Shown one piece after another: positions 21,662 to 34,700 of a DNA stretch of 64,000 nucleotides. This DNA comes from Nectonema munidae (taxonomy: Eukaryota; Nematomorpha; Nectonematoida; Nectonematidae): the NCBI GenBank assembly GCA_030549495.1, contig JAUIRK010000965.1, forward strand, positions 186,001 through 250,000. Direction: 5' to 3'. The notes below the pieces were generated by a model, which was given only the letters and a program-made list of their open reading frames with translations, had not been told where the DNA came from and made no database searches. A program made the position numbers and the translations under genes. Position 1 is the first letter of the stretch. Each line of letters opens with the position of its first letter.

Positions 21662-24600
21662 TTAATTATAGTAACTTCTAGGATAGGAAGGTCTCAAATT
21701 ATTTCTTGGGTAGTAATTATTGTAAGCATTGGAATAATTTTGACCGCGATAAGAGTATGCATTATTCATCCTTGGCCGATACACAAAATCTGGTAAAAAA
21801 AATTAAAGAGTAGAATTAGAGGATAGAAATGATAAAAAAAAAAGTAAAATACTCGAATATTGGGGAGATGGACGATGAGACAAAAAATCAGGAAAAAATT
21901 CTTTTTTTTCTTTAGCAATGTTAAAATAACACAATTCTTTGATTAAATCTACAAGAATAAAATTCTTGCTAGCATAATAGTTGATTGGAAGAATTTCAGG
22001 CTTCAGTGTAGCTAAGTTGACTAACTCATCAATAAATGGTCTAAGAGCTAAAATCTTTGAGACTATGCTTGAATCCATTTCAAGGTTTATCCTAATAAGA
22101 ATTTTAAATTTAAAGGATTATTGAGAAGTTCTTTTTTTTTACCATTTGTCCAACGTGACGGTATTGTCAGAATTGGAATTTACAATCGTTGACACAAACA
22201 GGATTAAGTGTTGAGGAGTTAGCATTGACATCTGTTTTGTGGAAACCGTATGGACTCTGATCTTAAAGAATTCGAAGTATTAATGTCGATGGAATACAAG
22301 ATACCAACCTAGTTTACCAAGTGAATAAGGGAATTTAGTGTGAAAACTATTTTAATTTTTGTATACTTACTCTAATTCAAATTATTAAATATATGTGTAC
22401 TTAATTTTATCTCTAACATTCCTTCATTATATACTTATATAAAAGTTCGATACACGAAAACGTGAATGGCAACTTGCATCCAACTAATGAAACCCAAAAA
22501 TCTCAAAATCGGTCCTGGATTAGCTTTCCTGGTATGATAACGTTAATGAAATCTGCTAATTACTCGCATTCATACAATTTAACAGGTTATCGACCACAGT
22601 TGACTTTACAAAAATGTGAATCGTCTAAATTTTAATACAAATCTTCTGCTTTATACTAGATATCGTCTGATTATTCTGGTGAATAACGGGTTAACACATT
22701 TATAATACATATATATATAACCTTTTAAAAAAGGATGTATGTTTGGAGTCATTAAGTGTATACAATAAAACTAGAAGGAAGTAAATTTTAAGTCTGTTAT
22801 ATAATTAAAGCAGGTATTTTGCTTTGGATTCAAAATAGACTGTTTTACGTTTTAGTATATATAGGAAATGATATAAAATAGGAGGCATCAACTTATATTA
22901 TTATAATAATAATGTCTAACAAAGTAATGATATAAAATAAAAAGAGGCATTAACTTAACTGATTATACTAATATGTATAAAAAAGAAATGATATTAAGTG
23001 AAAATCGCTCTTCCTTCCCTACATAAGCAAAAAACATTACTTGTTATAATTTGGCGTATAAAAATAAGGAGGACAGTACGACTTAAAATATTTTATTAAC
23101 TCAAAACGAAAATTCTTCATTAAAAACTTTTTTTGGTTAAAAGTGCTATATACACCTCGCTTACAGTTTCTTGTTCACTTTTAATATGTGAAAGTGGGGA
23201 AATAACTTTTTGGAAATGCGATCAATATTATAAAGCCCATTCGTCTCGCAAACAGGGCGCACATCCTTGAAATTATTGAGAGGAGGGGGAGGGGCGGACT
23301 TTCAAGCGTCTTCCAAAAAAGACAACACATTTCTCTGATTTCCTACTCCTCTCGTGTCTATTCTATTTCATTCTTAATTAAGCTTAATGTAAACTTTGTC
23401 CCCCTCCCTATTAAGCTTAACGTCAACAATGAATGAGGACTTATAAATAGCTTTCTTTCTGTCTTCAAATAGATGCGCACCATCTCCAAATTATGTGTAG
23501 AAAGGGGTAAAGATATCAATTAACAATAAAAAAAATGAAAATTTATTCAGAAAAATAAATTTAAAAAAAAAAAAAAACACATCCAAATTACAAAATTTCT
23601 ATCAAAAATGTAAAACAGAACTAAAGTTAGAAAACTTAGTATTAGAATTTTTTCATTCTTTTTAGTGTATAAGAATAAGCGTAAGTTAGTTAGACTCTCA
23701 AAAAGGGTATAAAATAAAGATAAAATTGTGCAAACAAAAATCAAACAACAAATTAAGATTGCATTACTTTATTTTTCTCAGCAGCATTCAAAAATAGTTT
23801 AAAAGATAAATTGGTGCAAGCTACAAAAAGTAAAATGACTTTTAACATTTTGCAATGATTTGCCTTTTATAATAACTTTTAAGGAAAAAAGTCTATCTGA
23901 AAAAGTTATATAGCTTCAACAAAAACTAATTTTTTTTAGAATTATTAAGATTTAAATTTATTGTTAGCTCTGTTAGTGCATTTGAAAAATAAATTAATTT
24001 ATGTCTAACTGTTCTTCCTCTCATACACATGAAGGGGAAAATCTGGATGGTTGAATTGGGTGCTGGAGGAAATGACAGAAAAAAGGTTGGGAACCACTGC
24101 TAGAAGAAATCACAAACTCTGCAGAAGATAAGAAGGATAATAAGACATCAGGAAGAAAATGATAGATTATGGCTCAAAAAACAGCGCATATTAGTTATTT
24201 AAACTAACGAATTGCAAAAATGGTTACAAGTGAGATTCGAGTTAGAAGAAATGTAAGTTTAGGCTGTTGAAAAGAGAGGGTATCTTTAGGTATAACTTGT
24301 TTTCTTTTTACATAATATATGGTATCCGATATATTCTTATTAAAACGAGTCGCTGATAGGAGAAAATGGGAAAAAGAAATCGTTGAGAAAAGTTCGACAA
24401 CATCGTTCAAACTACAAAATGCAAGTATTTACAAAACAATAAAAGATAGAAGATACTTCTTTTCAACTCAATCATCAAAGCACAATAAAATGATGTGAGG
24501 ATTACATTATAGTTTCAACCCATTCGAATAAAATGGCCTTTTAAACAAATCTTTATTAAAGATAAATTGAAGTTAAAAACACTGAAAGTTATACTCATAT

Positions 24601-25715
24601 AAAATTCAAGTGTGGAGGAATAGTATTTGGAAATCACTATTATTATTTATATTAAAAAATAGTACTAATTGTGATAATAATATATAGTTGTATCAATAGT
24701 GTGTAAAGCATAAAATATTACCTTTTCACCAAAGACAAAAAACGGATATGGGAAAGTTATACGAGTGGATGTATCAGGACAGACAACAGAAAACTTATGT
24801 ATCATAGCTTCTCTACCGAGTGTTGTAAAGACTTTACGTTTTTCCTTGTGGAAGCAGACATTCGGGTACAAACCTATAGTAAGAAGAGCTTGCATCTAAA
24901 ATAAAATTTTATCAAAAAAAAGAAAACATTTTATTACATTTTAAGTTAACACGTGTAATTTATTAAAGGCACTAGAGATCTTATTAATTAGATTAATTCA
25001 AGAAGGAATTGATGCAAAACTATAACTACTGATAGAATGCTTACGAAACATGGGAATTTATTCATTAATTGAATGAACTTAGGGGCCCATAATTTAGATT
25101 TAGTGCGAGAGGAGATACTCATATTCATGTACCTGATTAAAAGATCTAATTTGGAAAAGAATATTGGGAAATTATTAATTTTTAAGATTTTTTAAAATAA
25201 TCATTTTAAAAGAATGGAAATAGGAATTCTATATTTTTAATAGTTATTATGATTTTATTCAATATACAAAATAATTTTATCATTATCAAAAAGCAAAAAA
25301 TAGCTTTACTATATCTAAGTTTGGATCAGCAGGCGAAAAGTCATAATGATCTATTTGCAAAACTTCTTCTGAATATCCACAGGTAATTAGAATATTTTTT
25401 ATTTGTTCAGATGCGTCATGAATCATATTCAAATTAATGGGATTGAGTTTATTTTTTTCACAAAAAGTAAATGCCATTTGTTCACTAATTTGCCTAAAAA
25501 GAAAAACATGTAAAAATGAAAAAAAGTAAACTTCAGGATAGTGCTACTTGGATTTAAACCAGCCAATATACACAAATAAAACTGCAATGAAATCACTACA
25601 GCGATTGTGGGAAAACTTCTTGTGCAGCCAATTCAGCCTTTTATAATAAGGCTCCACGACAAACGGCTGAGGAAAGCAGGTAGAAGCGGCTGCTACTATT
25701 GACGCATATCCACAA
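21662..25715 (-). CDS. DHX9: DHX9 exons 21-26: HA2, OB fold and C-terminal tail
   Basis: Residues 880-1216. Exon 21 has [11 protein letters not shown], exon 22 a diverged segment [13 protein letters not shown], and exon 23 the OB-fold block [20 protein letters not shown] with [10 protein letters not shown]. Exon 24 reads LTPQHLILF and DKW. Exon 26 encodes the tail, about 42 residues rich in Tyr, Asn, Arg and Ser ([18 protein letters not shown] to SYYN), with only one RG. Human and fly tails are long and glycine-rich (RGG), so the tail is short here. Confidence 0.93.
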
Positions 25716-28700
25716 CTTAACAAAAGACATTATAAAGCACGAGGATGTGTTGCATTCTAAATCTATTTACCCCAAAACGACACCCAGAATGATCATTTTC
25801 CCTAATCTCGGATCAAGAGGCAGCCTTGCCAAAACTTTTCCAAGCGGAGTAAGTTCTTGAGTCTCTTGTACGAGCGCACCAAGAGTTATCAGATTAGAAA
25901 CAGCTTCAATTACAGCGTCTAATGGAGGTGGTTCTATGGCTTTAGCTAAAAAATTCTGGATGTTTCCAAGGTTAAGAAGTTTGATGAATAGGGAAATTTC
26001 TGTTAGTGGAGTACGAAAAATTTCAGGCGTAATAAAGGAATCAAGTCTAAAAAAAACAAATTACAATAACAAGAAAAGGTATTATATTCACTTTATCAGA
26101 AAATAATTTTGAAAGTTTGTTAAACGCGTTTATCTCTCGAAGGAATTTTGTTTCTAAGAATATTTAATTGTTATAAAATAATTTTATAATCCGATTTTTA
26201 AAAATATTTTGCCTTGCATGTCTTAATCAGAAGTTCTCTGCAAGGGGTGCTAAAAATTATAATTGTAAAAGAAAAGAAAAAAATGTAGGATAGTTTTCCA
26301 GGAAAATTTCCAGTCACTAAGACGAACGCTTCTCGAGCCTCTGTTGGGAACCGCTGTTTAAGAGCTATAATATATTTGCTAGGATAATATATATTAGCGT
26401 GCATCAAACGCCCTAAAAAATGAAAAAAATAATTTTAGCTCAACTTTTGAAAAATATAGCGAAACTAGCAAACATAGATATAAAATTTAGAGTTGATAAT
26501 AATATGACTTCTTAAGCACATTAACGGTTATCGACCACAGTCGACTTTACAAAAATATGAATCGTCTGCTTTTATAAATGCTTTTTAATACATATCTTCT
26601 GCTTTACATTAGATATCGTCTGTTTATTCTGGCCGATAACGGGTTAACATTCAGTACTATGATTTAATATTTTAGAAAAAATGAACATTTTTTTTACAAT
26701 CAAATTTATATTTTTCTCTATTCAAACTAAAAAATGAAGACAAGAAGTTCAAAATCATTTTTATTTTTTTTTGCGAATCTACAAACGTGGCACCTGCAAA
26801 ATACTGGATATCCGCTTGCTATTTATCAACAAGTTTTGTTATGTTTTATCTAACATGGAGAAGTTGAGGAATGAAGATAAAACAAAAAAACTAAAATTGT
26901 GTTAGAAGAAATAAGGAAGCATTACATAAAAGCTGGAATTGATATTTATATTTGAAACGAGATGAACATTTTTGGGCTAGAAAATTCTTTTTATAAAACG
27001 GTGCTTACTTTTAAACACTATTCCTAACTAAATAGCGCAAATTCTTTCAAAATTTCGTAACCTACCTCTCTTAGTTTATCTAAATAGCTCTAGTATGAAA
27101 ATTTTCAAATATAGTGATAAAAGGAGTTATAAAGCTACTTTTCATAACGAGAACGACTGCACAAATGAAAGCAAAACCCAGATCTGACACGTCCAGCACG
27201 CCCCTTTCTTTGCTCAAGATTACTTTTTGAGGCAAAAATGGTGGTATAATTTGTCATGTTATTGTGCGAAGTAAACATTTTGATCTTTACTTTGCAAGAA
27301 TCTATCACAAAAACGACATCGTCAATTGTGATTGAACTCTCTGCGATGTTCGTGGAAATTATTATCTAAAAAATGTATATGATTAACCTCTAAAAAGAGA
27401 AGAATGCTCTCGGCTCAGCTATTAAATTAGCAAAAACAAAATACTATATCTGCATAAAACTTTCCAAAGATTATTATAAAGGAAATTTTGTCCAGTGAAC
27501 ATACCACAATTATTGCCCGAATTTACACTTTCACAAACAACCATAACTGGAGATAAATGAAGGGATTTTATCAAATCTAATTACCTTGTTATAATTGTGA
27601 TCGCAATTCCGGCTGAACATGAGAACAAAACATTAATATATGATAGAGTCAAAACGAAATCAAATTGATAATTCCTTATGTCCGCTATTATTTTTTCACT
27701 CATCTATTAGGATTAGAAAATTCTTCTATTTGTTCTAACCCAATAACGATTTGGGTTAGAACAAATTCTTCACATGATCGTGAAGACAAATAATTTTAAG
27801 ATTTGAAGCTTTCCATAAACTCATCCAAAGAAAGAGATTAATAAAACCTTTATCCCTCCTTATAACTTTTCACTAATTTTGGAAATTCTAGCACTAAAAT
27901 AACTGTATTCGTAAGAAAAAGCAGTATCGATGGATATGCTATACTCTAACCAAGTGAAGGCTTTTATACCATTACTCTAAAAAAATTTTCTTTTGTAAAT
28001 CTTTAGGTAGCATAATTATTAGTTGAACAGGTCCAGAATTTCATGTTTGAAGGTCAAAAATGATTTTTCCAATGTTTTCTCTCCCGTTATTATGACATTC
28101 ACACTACGATACCAACACTGTCTTCACCAAAGCAAATACTCTCACGCCTGTTTGTATAAATTAACTCAACACTAGGAAAGTCCACTTTTTTTAAACATAA
28201 AAAGACATTTCGTTATATACATTCATAACATAAAAGTTAACCCCTATTAAATATTCTCTAAATTTCCTTTGATAAAAGTGGCCATATAGTTAGAAAAATA
28301 ACATAACTTTAACACAATATTCTAAATACACTATATTTATACGTAGTGAAAATTATGTAAAATATTACCTTTAAAAAATAACTACAAGAAGAAAAATAGG
28401 TAAATCTTTCATTTTATCATCCTTTTTTAGTAGTTAGCACCACAGGAAAAAATGATTCCATTATTAATCGTAAAAATATGAAGAAATTTATAAACTTACT
28501 TTCAAAATATCATCAGGAACTTTGTCAAAAACACGATGTTGTTCAGCCTGAGGAATCATAGAGTGTAATTGAAGTATTAAATACCTTTTAGAATTTCCTG
28601 AAATAAGAATAAAAACTTATATTTTTTTATAATTCAAGTAATAAAACCGTATTTTTGATGATTTTGAAAATGCTTAGCCAATGAGGAAATTAAACTCCAG

Positions 28701-31700
28701 CCAGGTAAAAAGATTAAAACAGATCCAGGTACTCCAAGAGTCTCTATGTAGTCTATTATAGCCTAAAGTTTAAATTTAGTCAATAACTTTTGTAAAAAAT
28801 AAAGAAAATGCCTCATATAGGAAAAAAGAATGTATAAAACAATTTACAACTCTTAGTTTAAATCTCTCTATATCCAAAGATAAAATTCTCTCTATTATCA
28901 ATGTACTCTACATAATGATAAAAAAATAGGTATTTAATGCACAATATTTCTTGAAAATATCTGAAATTCAATTAAAAAAAAACCCCCGCCTTATGATCCA
29001 AAAAAATCATTCAATCCTCGAGTGATATTCTTGTAAATCTCGGTCAACTTTAACGTTAATTTGTAATTTAACATGACTACACATCACACCATGTGGGATA
29101 GGGCTAGTGCAGATAGTCATGAAGAACCTAACAAACAAGATATCGAAAGTGACAATGTTGTAACAACTCCAGTTTCATTCTAAGCAGCTTCAAGTAGGAC
29201 TTACGCTTGTTCGCGATCGTCTCATAACTAGTCCTACCCCTCTCTCCGCTTAGCATTCCTTAACAACTACAATCACGCGGCAATGGACAACCACATATGC
29301 AGGTTCAGGCATCGTTCGTGGCATAGGATGAGGATAGGTGGATATATACAGTGTCTATCCGATGGAACCGTCGCTCCACCACTCTCGAAAGTTCAAGTTC
29401 ACCCACGATTTGCGGAAGAACGGAGCCACGTCGTCATGTGCCGTAGATTCTACGATCGATCCGTTTTGAGAATCACAAGAGAAGCACCGATCTCGTTCGC
29501 CATGAAATTAATCCACTAAGAGATGGCCATATTGAGCTGGAGAATGGAAACAACGCATCTACAAGGTCATAAGTCCTAAATCAATTGATCAAATAGTTCT
29601 GGCAGAGAGCTGTCTATGGGGAGTATATAACAGGTATTTTTACCTTGTTTATCCTTGCAAATCTTAACGCCAACTCACTATCTGCTCTTCCCCCAGGGGT
29701 GCGAAGTCGGATAATATAAGGCCCGATTCCGACTCCTAAATTTCTGAATGCTGACTCTAACTCCGACTCCTTAACACAGAAATATAAAGAATATTCAAAG
29801 AAAAACAGTTATATGACAATTACGGCTCTTTTATTTTGGAGTTAAAAACTGAAAACAATAAAAATTAAAATAAGCTTACTTTTGGCAAAATTTAATAGGG
29901 GAAAACGTTGCAAGTTGAAAATCGAAATAGCGGAAGTTTTCACGAAAAAATGAATGCCAAAACAATTCAAGAAATATAAGATTGAATTAAATGACGAAAT
30001 TGTATGAGAGAAAATGTATGGTCAACACTTGGTGAAGGATTTTTCATTACATCATTAACATTTGGTAAGAAAACTTAGTATCATTCATGCCATTGCTAGA
30101 AACTAGCAGGTTTTTGTTATTGTGCTTCATTACATTACATCAAAACAGTAAACAAGTTAAAAAACAAACAAAGATAAAATCGCCGACTCCCTACGACTCC
30201 GCAGCCCTGCTTCAAACTCTTGAAAAAGAGAGATGGGTGCACTGTCACGAATTCATTCTTCTGTTCTGCCTGTTTATAACTCGTCTTCCCAATTTCTCCG
30301 AAAATTCTATTAAGTTTTCAATGGATTCACACTTCTAGACGCTTGTCGTGGTAATTTTTTCTTTCCTATATTACATCCTTAATTTGGGGCGTGTATAAGA
30401 TTTGTTAGATACTTTACATCAATACCAAAAGGTTTGGGGTTCGATCCAATATCATTTGTTCTTTGCTCATAGTTTGCCACAAGCGGCGCAATTGCGTCTT
30501 GACGATTAAAACACCCCTTATACCAACTTTCTATGAAGCTTCAAAATTTGCTTCATCGGCCTCCAAGAGACTACGGAACTGACGTGCCCGATAAAAAGAG
30601 AACATCATTCAAACAAATAAAGAATTTCGCGGTGAGTTGGCACAATTTTCTCGTAAATCATAAATCATATCAGCTCGAAATTTACTTCTTCTCCTTACGA
30701 TCTGTTTCCCCTTCAAGACGCAGTCCCCATCGGAGATGTTACAAAACTTACCGTGACGCCAACATCCAAATTTTCATTAAACAAGGCGACTAACACCATG
30801 CCAAGAATCTCCATAGATCTTCATTCTCTCCCGGTGCCTTACAATTAATCGTACAAGCGCTGGTGAACAGTTTTATCAATCGTTCGCACGAAATCCTTGA
30901 TATGCAAGAATTTATCTCCTTTCTTGTTTCCATAAACAAATAGATCAACTCTGCCACAGGAGATTGACTACCTACGAGTTTTTGACAATCAGGGAAGGAA
31001 TCACCCACACTTTATCACAAAGACGATTAAAGGCCTACTACTTAACTACTATCTAGTTTATAGTTAATTTCTTTAATTGTGGTTTGTAAACGTATAGTGC
31101 GAATAATTTATTTTGAAATATTAAAAAGTAAAAAATACCTCAATTAGAGAAAAAGAAATAGTTTTTTCAGAAAGTTTTGCTAGCATATCTTTAGTTCTTT
31201 GAGAATAAGTGTTTAAATCACAGACTAGGTTCATATTCTCATACGTGTCCTTGACTTCAGATTCAAAGGCAATGTCTCCTTCACAAAAATTGTCGTCAAT
31301 TCCAGGCATATCATCTTCATCTTCATCTTCATAAGGAACTTCGACCGAATCCGATTTTGACGAAATTTTTCGTTTCTTAGTTTTGAAACGAGACTTATTT
31401 TCAGGCTCTTCAAAATTAAGCATTTCAATACAATCCTCCAAAAAGTAACCTAAATTTAAGAAGCATATAAGTACTTGAATATGATTTAGTTAATTTTCTT
31501 TAACTTATTTCTATGATATAAAAATCTTACACTTGATATTGCTATATAACTAAAAATAATTTTCAATATATTCTTTAGAAACTAATAGCCAAAAGTTGAT
31601 ATTCAAAGCAGAATAAATATGCGTGAATTCATTCGAAAGTAATTCCTTTTAAACTGACAAATGTAATACAAAAGCATATTTTATAGAAAAAACGTATGCA

Positions 31701-34700
31701 TAATGTCTATATGCTTGCCCCTTTTTATAGTGTTTGATAGTAGTGAACGCTTTTATGTTTACATGGGCAGGCAAAAGTGAAAAACACTTGTGTTTTTCCT
31801 TTGAAATAACGAAGCGTTTTAGTAATTGATACAGCCAAACCTCAATAAAAGGACACATCTAAACAGTGAATATTATTTCAAAAGCTCGATTTATTCTTGC
31901 ACATCACAGTTGTTCAGGTTTTTTTAAAGCAGATTGCACACAGAAAAAAATGTGAAATTTAGGCCACACTTTGTTTTGTACTTATTTACTATTTTTCAGA
32001 TACAGTTAAAAATAAAGAGGAATAAATTATAGATTCGTTTAATATGTGTATAATATTTTTACATAAAACATTAAGAATTATTTCAAAAAATGCACAAAGT
32101 TATGTAATCGTGTCTTGCTGTATATAACTCGAATTGAAAAAATGCAAAATTGCACAATCTTTCAAAAGAGATAAAAGCCAGCAATTTGGACAATACTATT
32201 GTGCTCGAATGTAACACGTTTATAGTAAGGATAGTTTATATATAATAAGCAATTTTATTGGGTCTATAGCTTAGACACAAATAAAACCTCAAAAATTTTA
32301 TTGAGTCTATAGAGTCTTAAGTTTAGAGTGGCTATAATTTATATCAAATATAAACTATAGTACAATCCCCAACTTCCTTTTTTCAAATTAATAGTTACTT
32401 TGAACAGTATAGGATCTTCCTTCCACGCTTACAAGAGGAGCATGTTCAAAGTACTTTGTGAAATGTGAGACATCCATTGTAGCGGACATAAGAATTATGT
32501 GTAGATCAGGATACTTCTGCGAAATTTCTTTCACAACTATCAAAATAAAATCTGTCTAGAAGGAATTGAAATGATTGGATAGAAAAATGTCAATCAAAAA
32601 GTAAAAATGAACATACATTCAAATCTCTTTCATGTATTTCATCAATGAAAAGATGAGATATGCCTCGAAGGCCGGATTCCAATTTACGAAGCAAAATGCC
32701 TAAATATGCATAAAACACAAAAATAAAAAACAAATTATATAAACAAAACTACGGAAACATTAAGATTTGTAACAGGGGTCACTGAGTCAAATATGGCACC
32801 AACCACAATATTTCCAGTAGCGACTTTTTGTTTTATGAATAACTTGTTTTTAGTGTAATGGTAACTAGATAACGACATAGCTCTTATTTTTGTGTATTAA
32901 CTGTATTATTTTTCTACTTTTTTTATTTCCTTAGTAATTCGAGCAGTTGTTATAAAAAAAAGTAATCGTTAACAAAACTACGTCATATGTTTTATTGCAA
33001 ATTTCTAAGTTTCTATGTAAAAATGAAATATGACCAAAAGCTTGGGTTTGATCCTCCAAAGAATACATATGTAAATGACTGATGCGACGTTAATCGGAAT
33101 CCTACATTTTTATAAGGTTTGCGATTCATACAAATATATAGCTATTTTATAAGTTTATAATTTAAAAACTATATGACAAACGATTTTCTTTTTTAAACAA
33201 TAATTTCATAATGATCTCATAAAAAAAAGATAGAATTGTGAGGTTTTACTTTCTGTTCTTATATTCTTATTTGTTTCAAAGCACTTCTTCACTACATTAC
33301 TATATAAAATATTAAATTTTTTTTAAAATGTTACAAATCATTTAAAAGTAGTTTTTTCAAAATTGTTAGAATTGAGTTACAATAAGAGGACTATTTCATT
33401 ATACGTGCAAACTCCGATGTAGAAAGTACATAACCTTTTGGCTGAGAAACATCTTCAATCACTTGATTTATGAAATATAATCAACGACCTTAGCAACTCT
33501 ATAAACTCTACTTCCAGGATGTCAGTCAAGTAAGGGCCTGGTCAGTGACATTCATCACTCTAGATGCTGTTCAGTCGGTATAAAACCCCATATTTCTTTA
33601 AATATTAGATAGAAGTTAGGCTTTTCTTGTTCGCTTAAAAGAAAAAACTCAGACTTGAAAAGGAAATAAACGAAATCGGCATTATTTATGGGTATAGACA
33701 TGAGAATCAAGGAACGATTTTGAATCATTACATCGATCATTTTCGTCAGCATGTCATGTAGTCTCATCGAATATCCATTTTTAGAGAATTGTTTTTAGTC
33801 TGCCATATGAGAGTGAGATAAAGATTTTTATTTTAAGCGAAAGGTTTAAGTTAAAAAAATAAAGTTTTTTTTGTTTAAGTTAAAATAAAGGTTTTTATTT
33901 TAAGCTAATCAAGATTTCATTGATCATGTCAGAAATGGAACTCTTTCTAACTTTTTCTGTAAAAAGGCAAAATATTTTTTTTTATTTATGAGTGAAGAAT
34001 TTTAGCAATTATATCAATGAATAAGCGAGAATTTAGAAAAATGAAAGCAGCAACAGTTTTTTTAAAAGTAGAGTGCAACACTCAAAACTTGTTTATTATA
34101 GTGCATATAAATTTTTTAATTCATATTTATTTTATAAAATCAGCTTAGATTTTGGGGTATGAAGTGGATCAATTTCCCAAATATCATAATTTCTTTCTTG
34201 TTATGCTCTAACTCCCAAAAAAATATTTATATTTTTCTTTTGCCATTTTTACAACGAAAAAAAATACGCTTTTAATATATATATATATATATATAAAATT
34301 TATGACTAAATTTATGGATTAAATAGACATTACCAACAGTGCAGAAAAGAATAGAGCCAAAAGGCCTGGGCAAAACTTTTTCGAAGCGAACGCTGTAGCC
34401 AGCAGTGAAGCCTAACATCTCGTTTCTTTCATGAGCCACTCTCTCCGCGATGCTGACAGCGGATAAACGCCGAGGTTGCGTCACGATAATACTACAATCC
34501 GCTCCATATCCTTTATTAATGTAATCATCCAACACCATTTGAGCAATCTTAAATTAACCACGCCCAAATATGAGCGAATACTTTTGGAGTAAAAACCGTG
34601 TGTAAGATAGAAAATACAAAGGTAAATGGCAAGCAACTCTTGAGAAAAAAATGCTGAAAAAGTTAGTAGAGATCACTCATCAAAAATAGTTTGACAAGTT

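Noticed and set aside
21803-22078. Separate small gene of 91 codons
   Set aside because: It is DHX9 exon 25 read through its 5' splice site at 21853; the last codons are intron.
26198-26407. Exon or hAT MITE in DHX9 intron 19
   Set aside because: Exons 19 and 20 join in phase without it. A hAT-like GCGGTTCCCAACAGAGG occurs, but no second end or duplication was found.
31121-31441. Separate acidic protein gene
   Set aside because: It is DHX9 exon 16 with an extra read-through into the intron; the acidic loop occurs at the same place in human DHX9.
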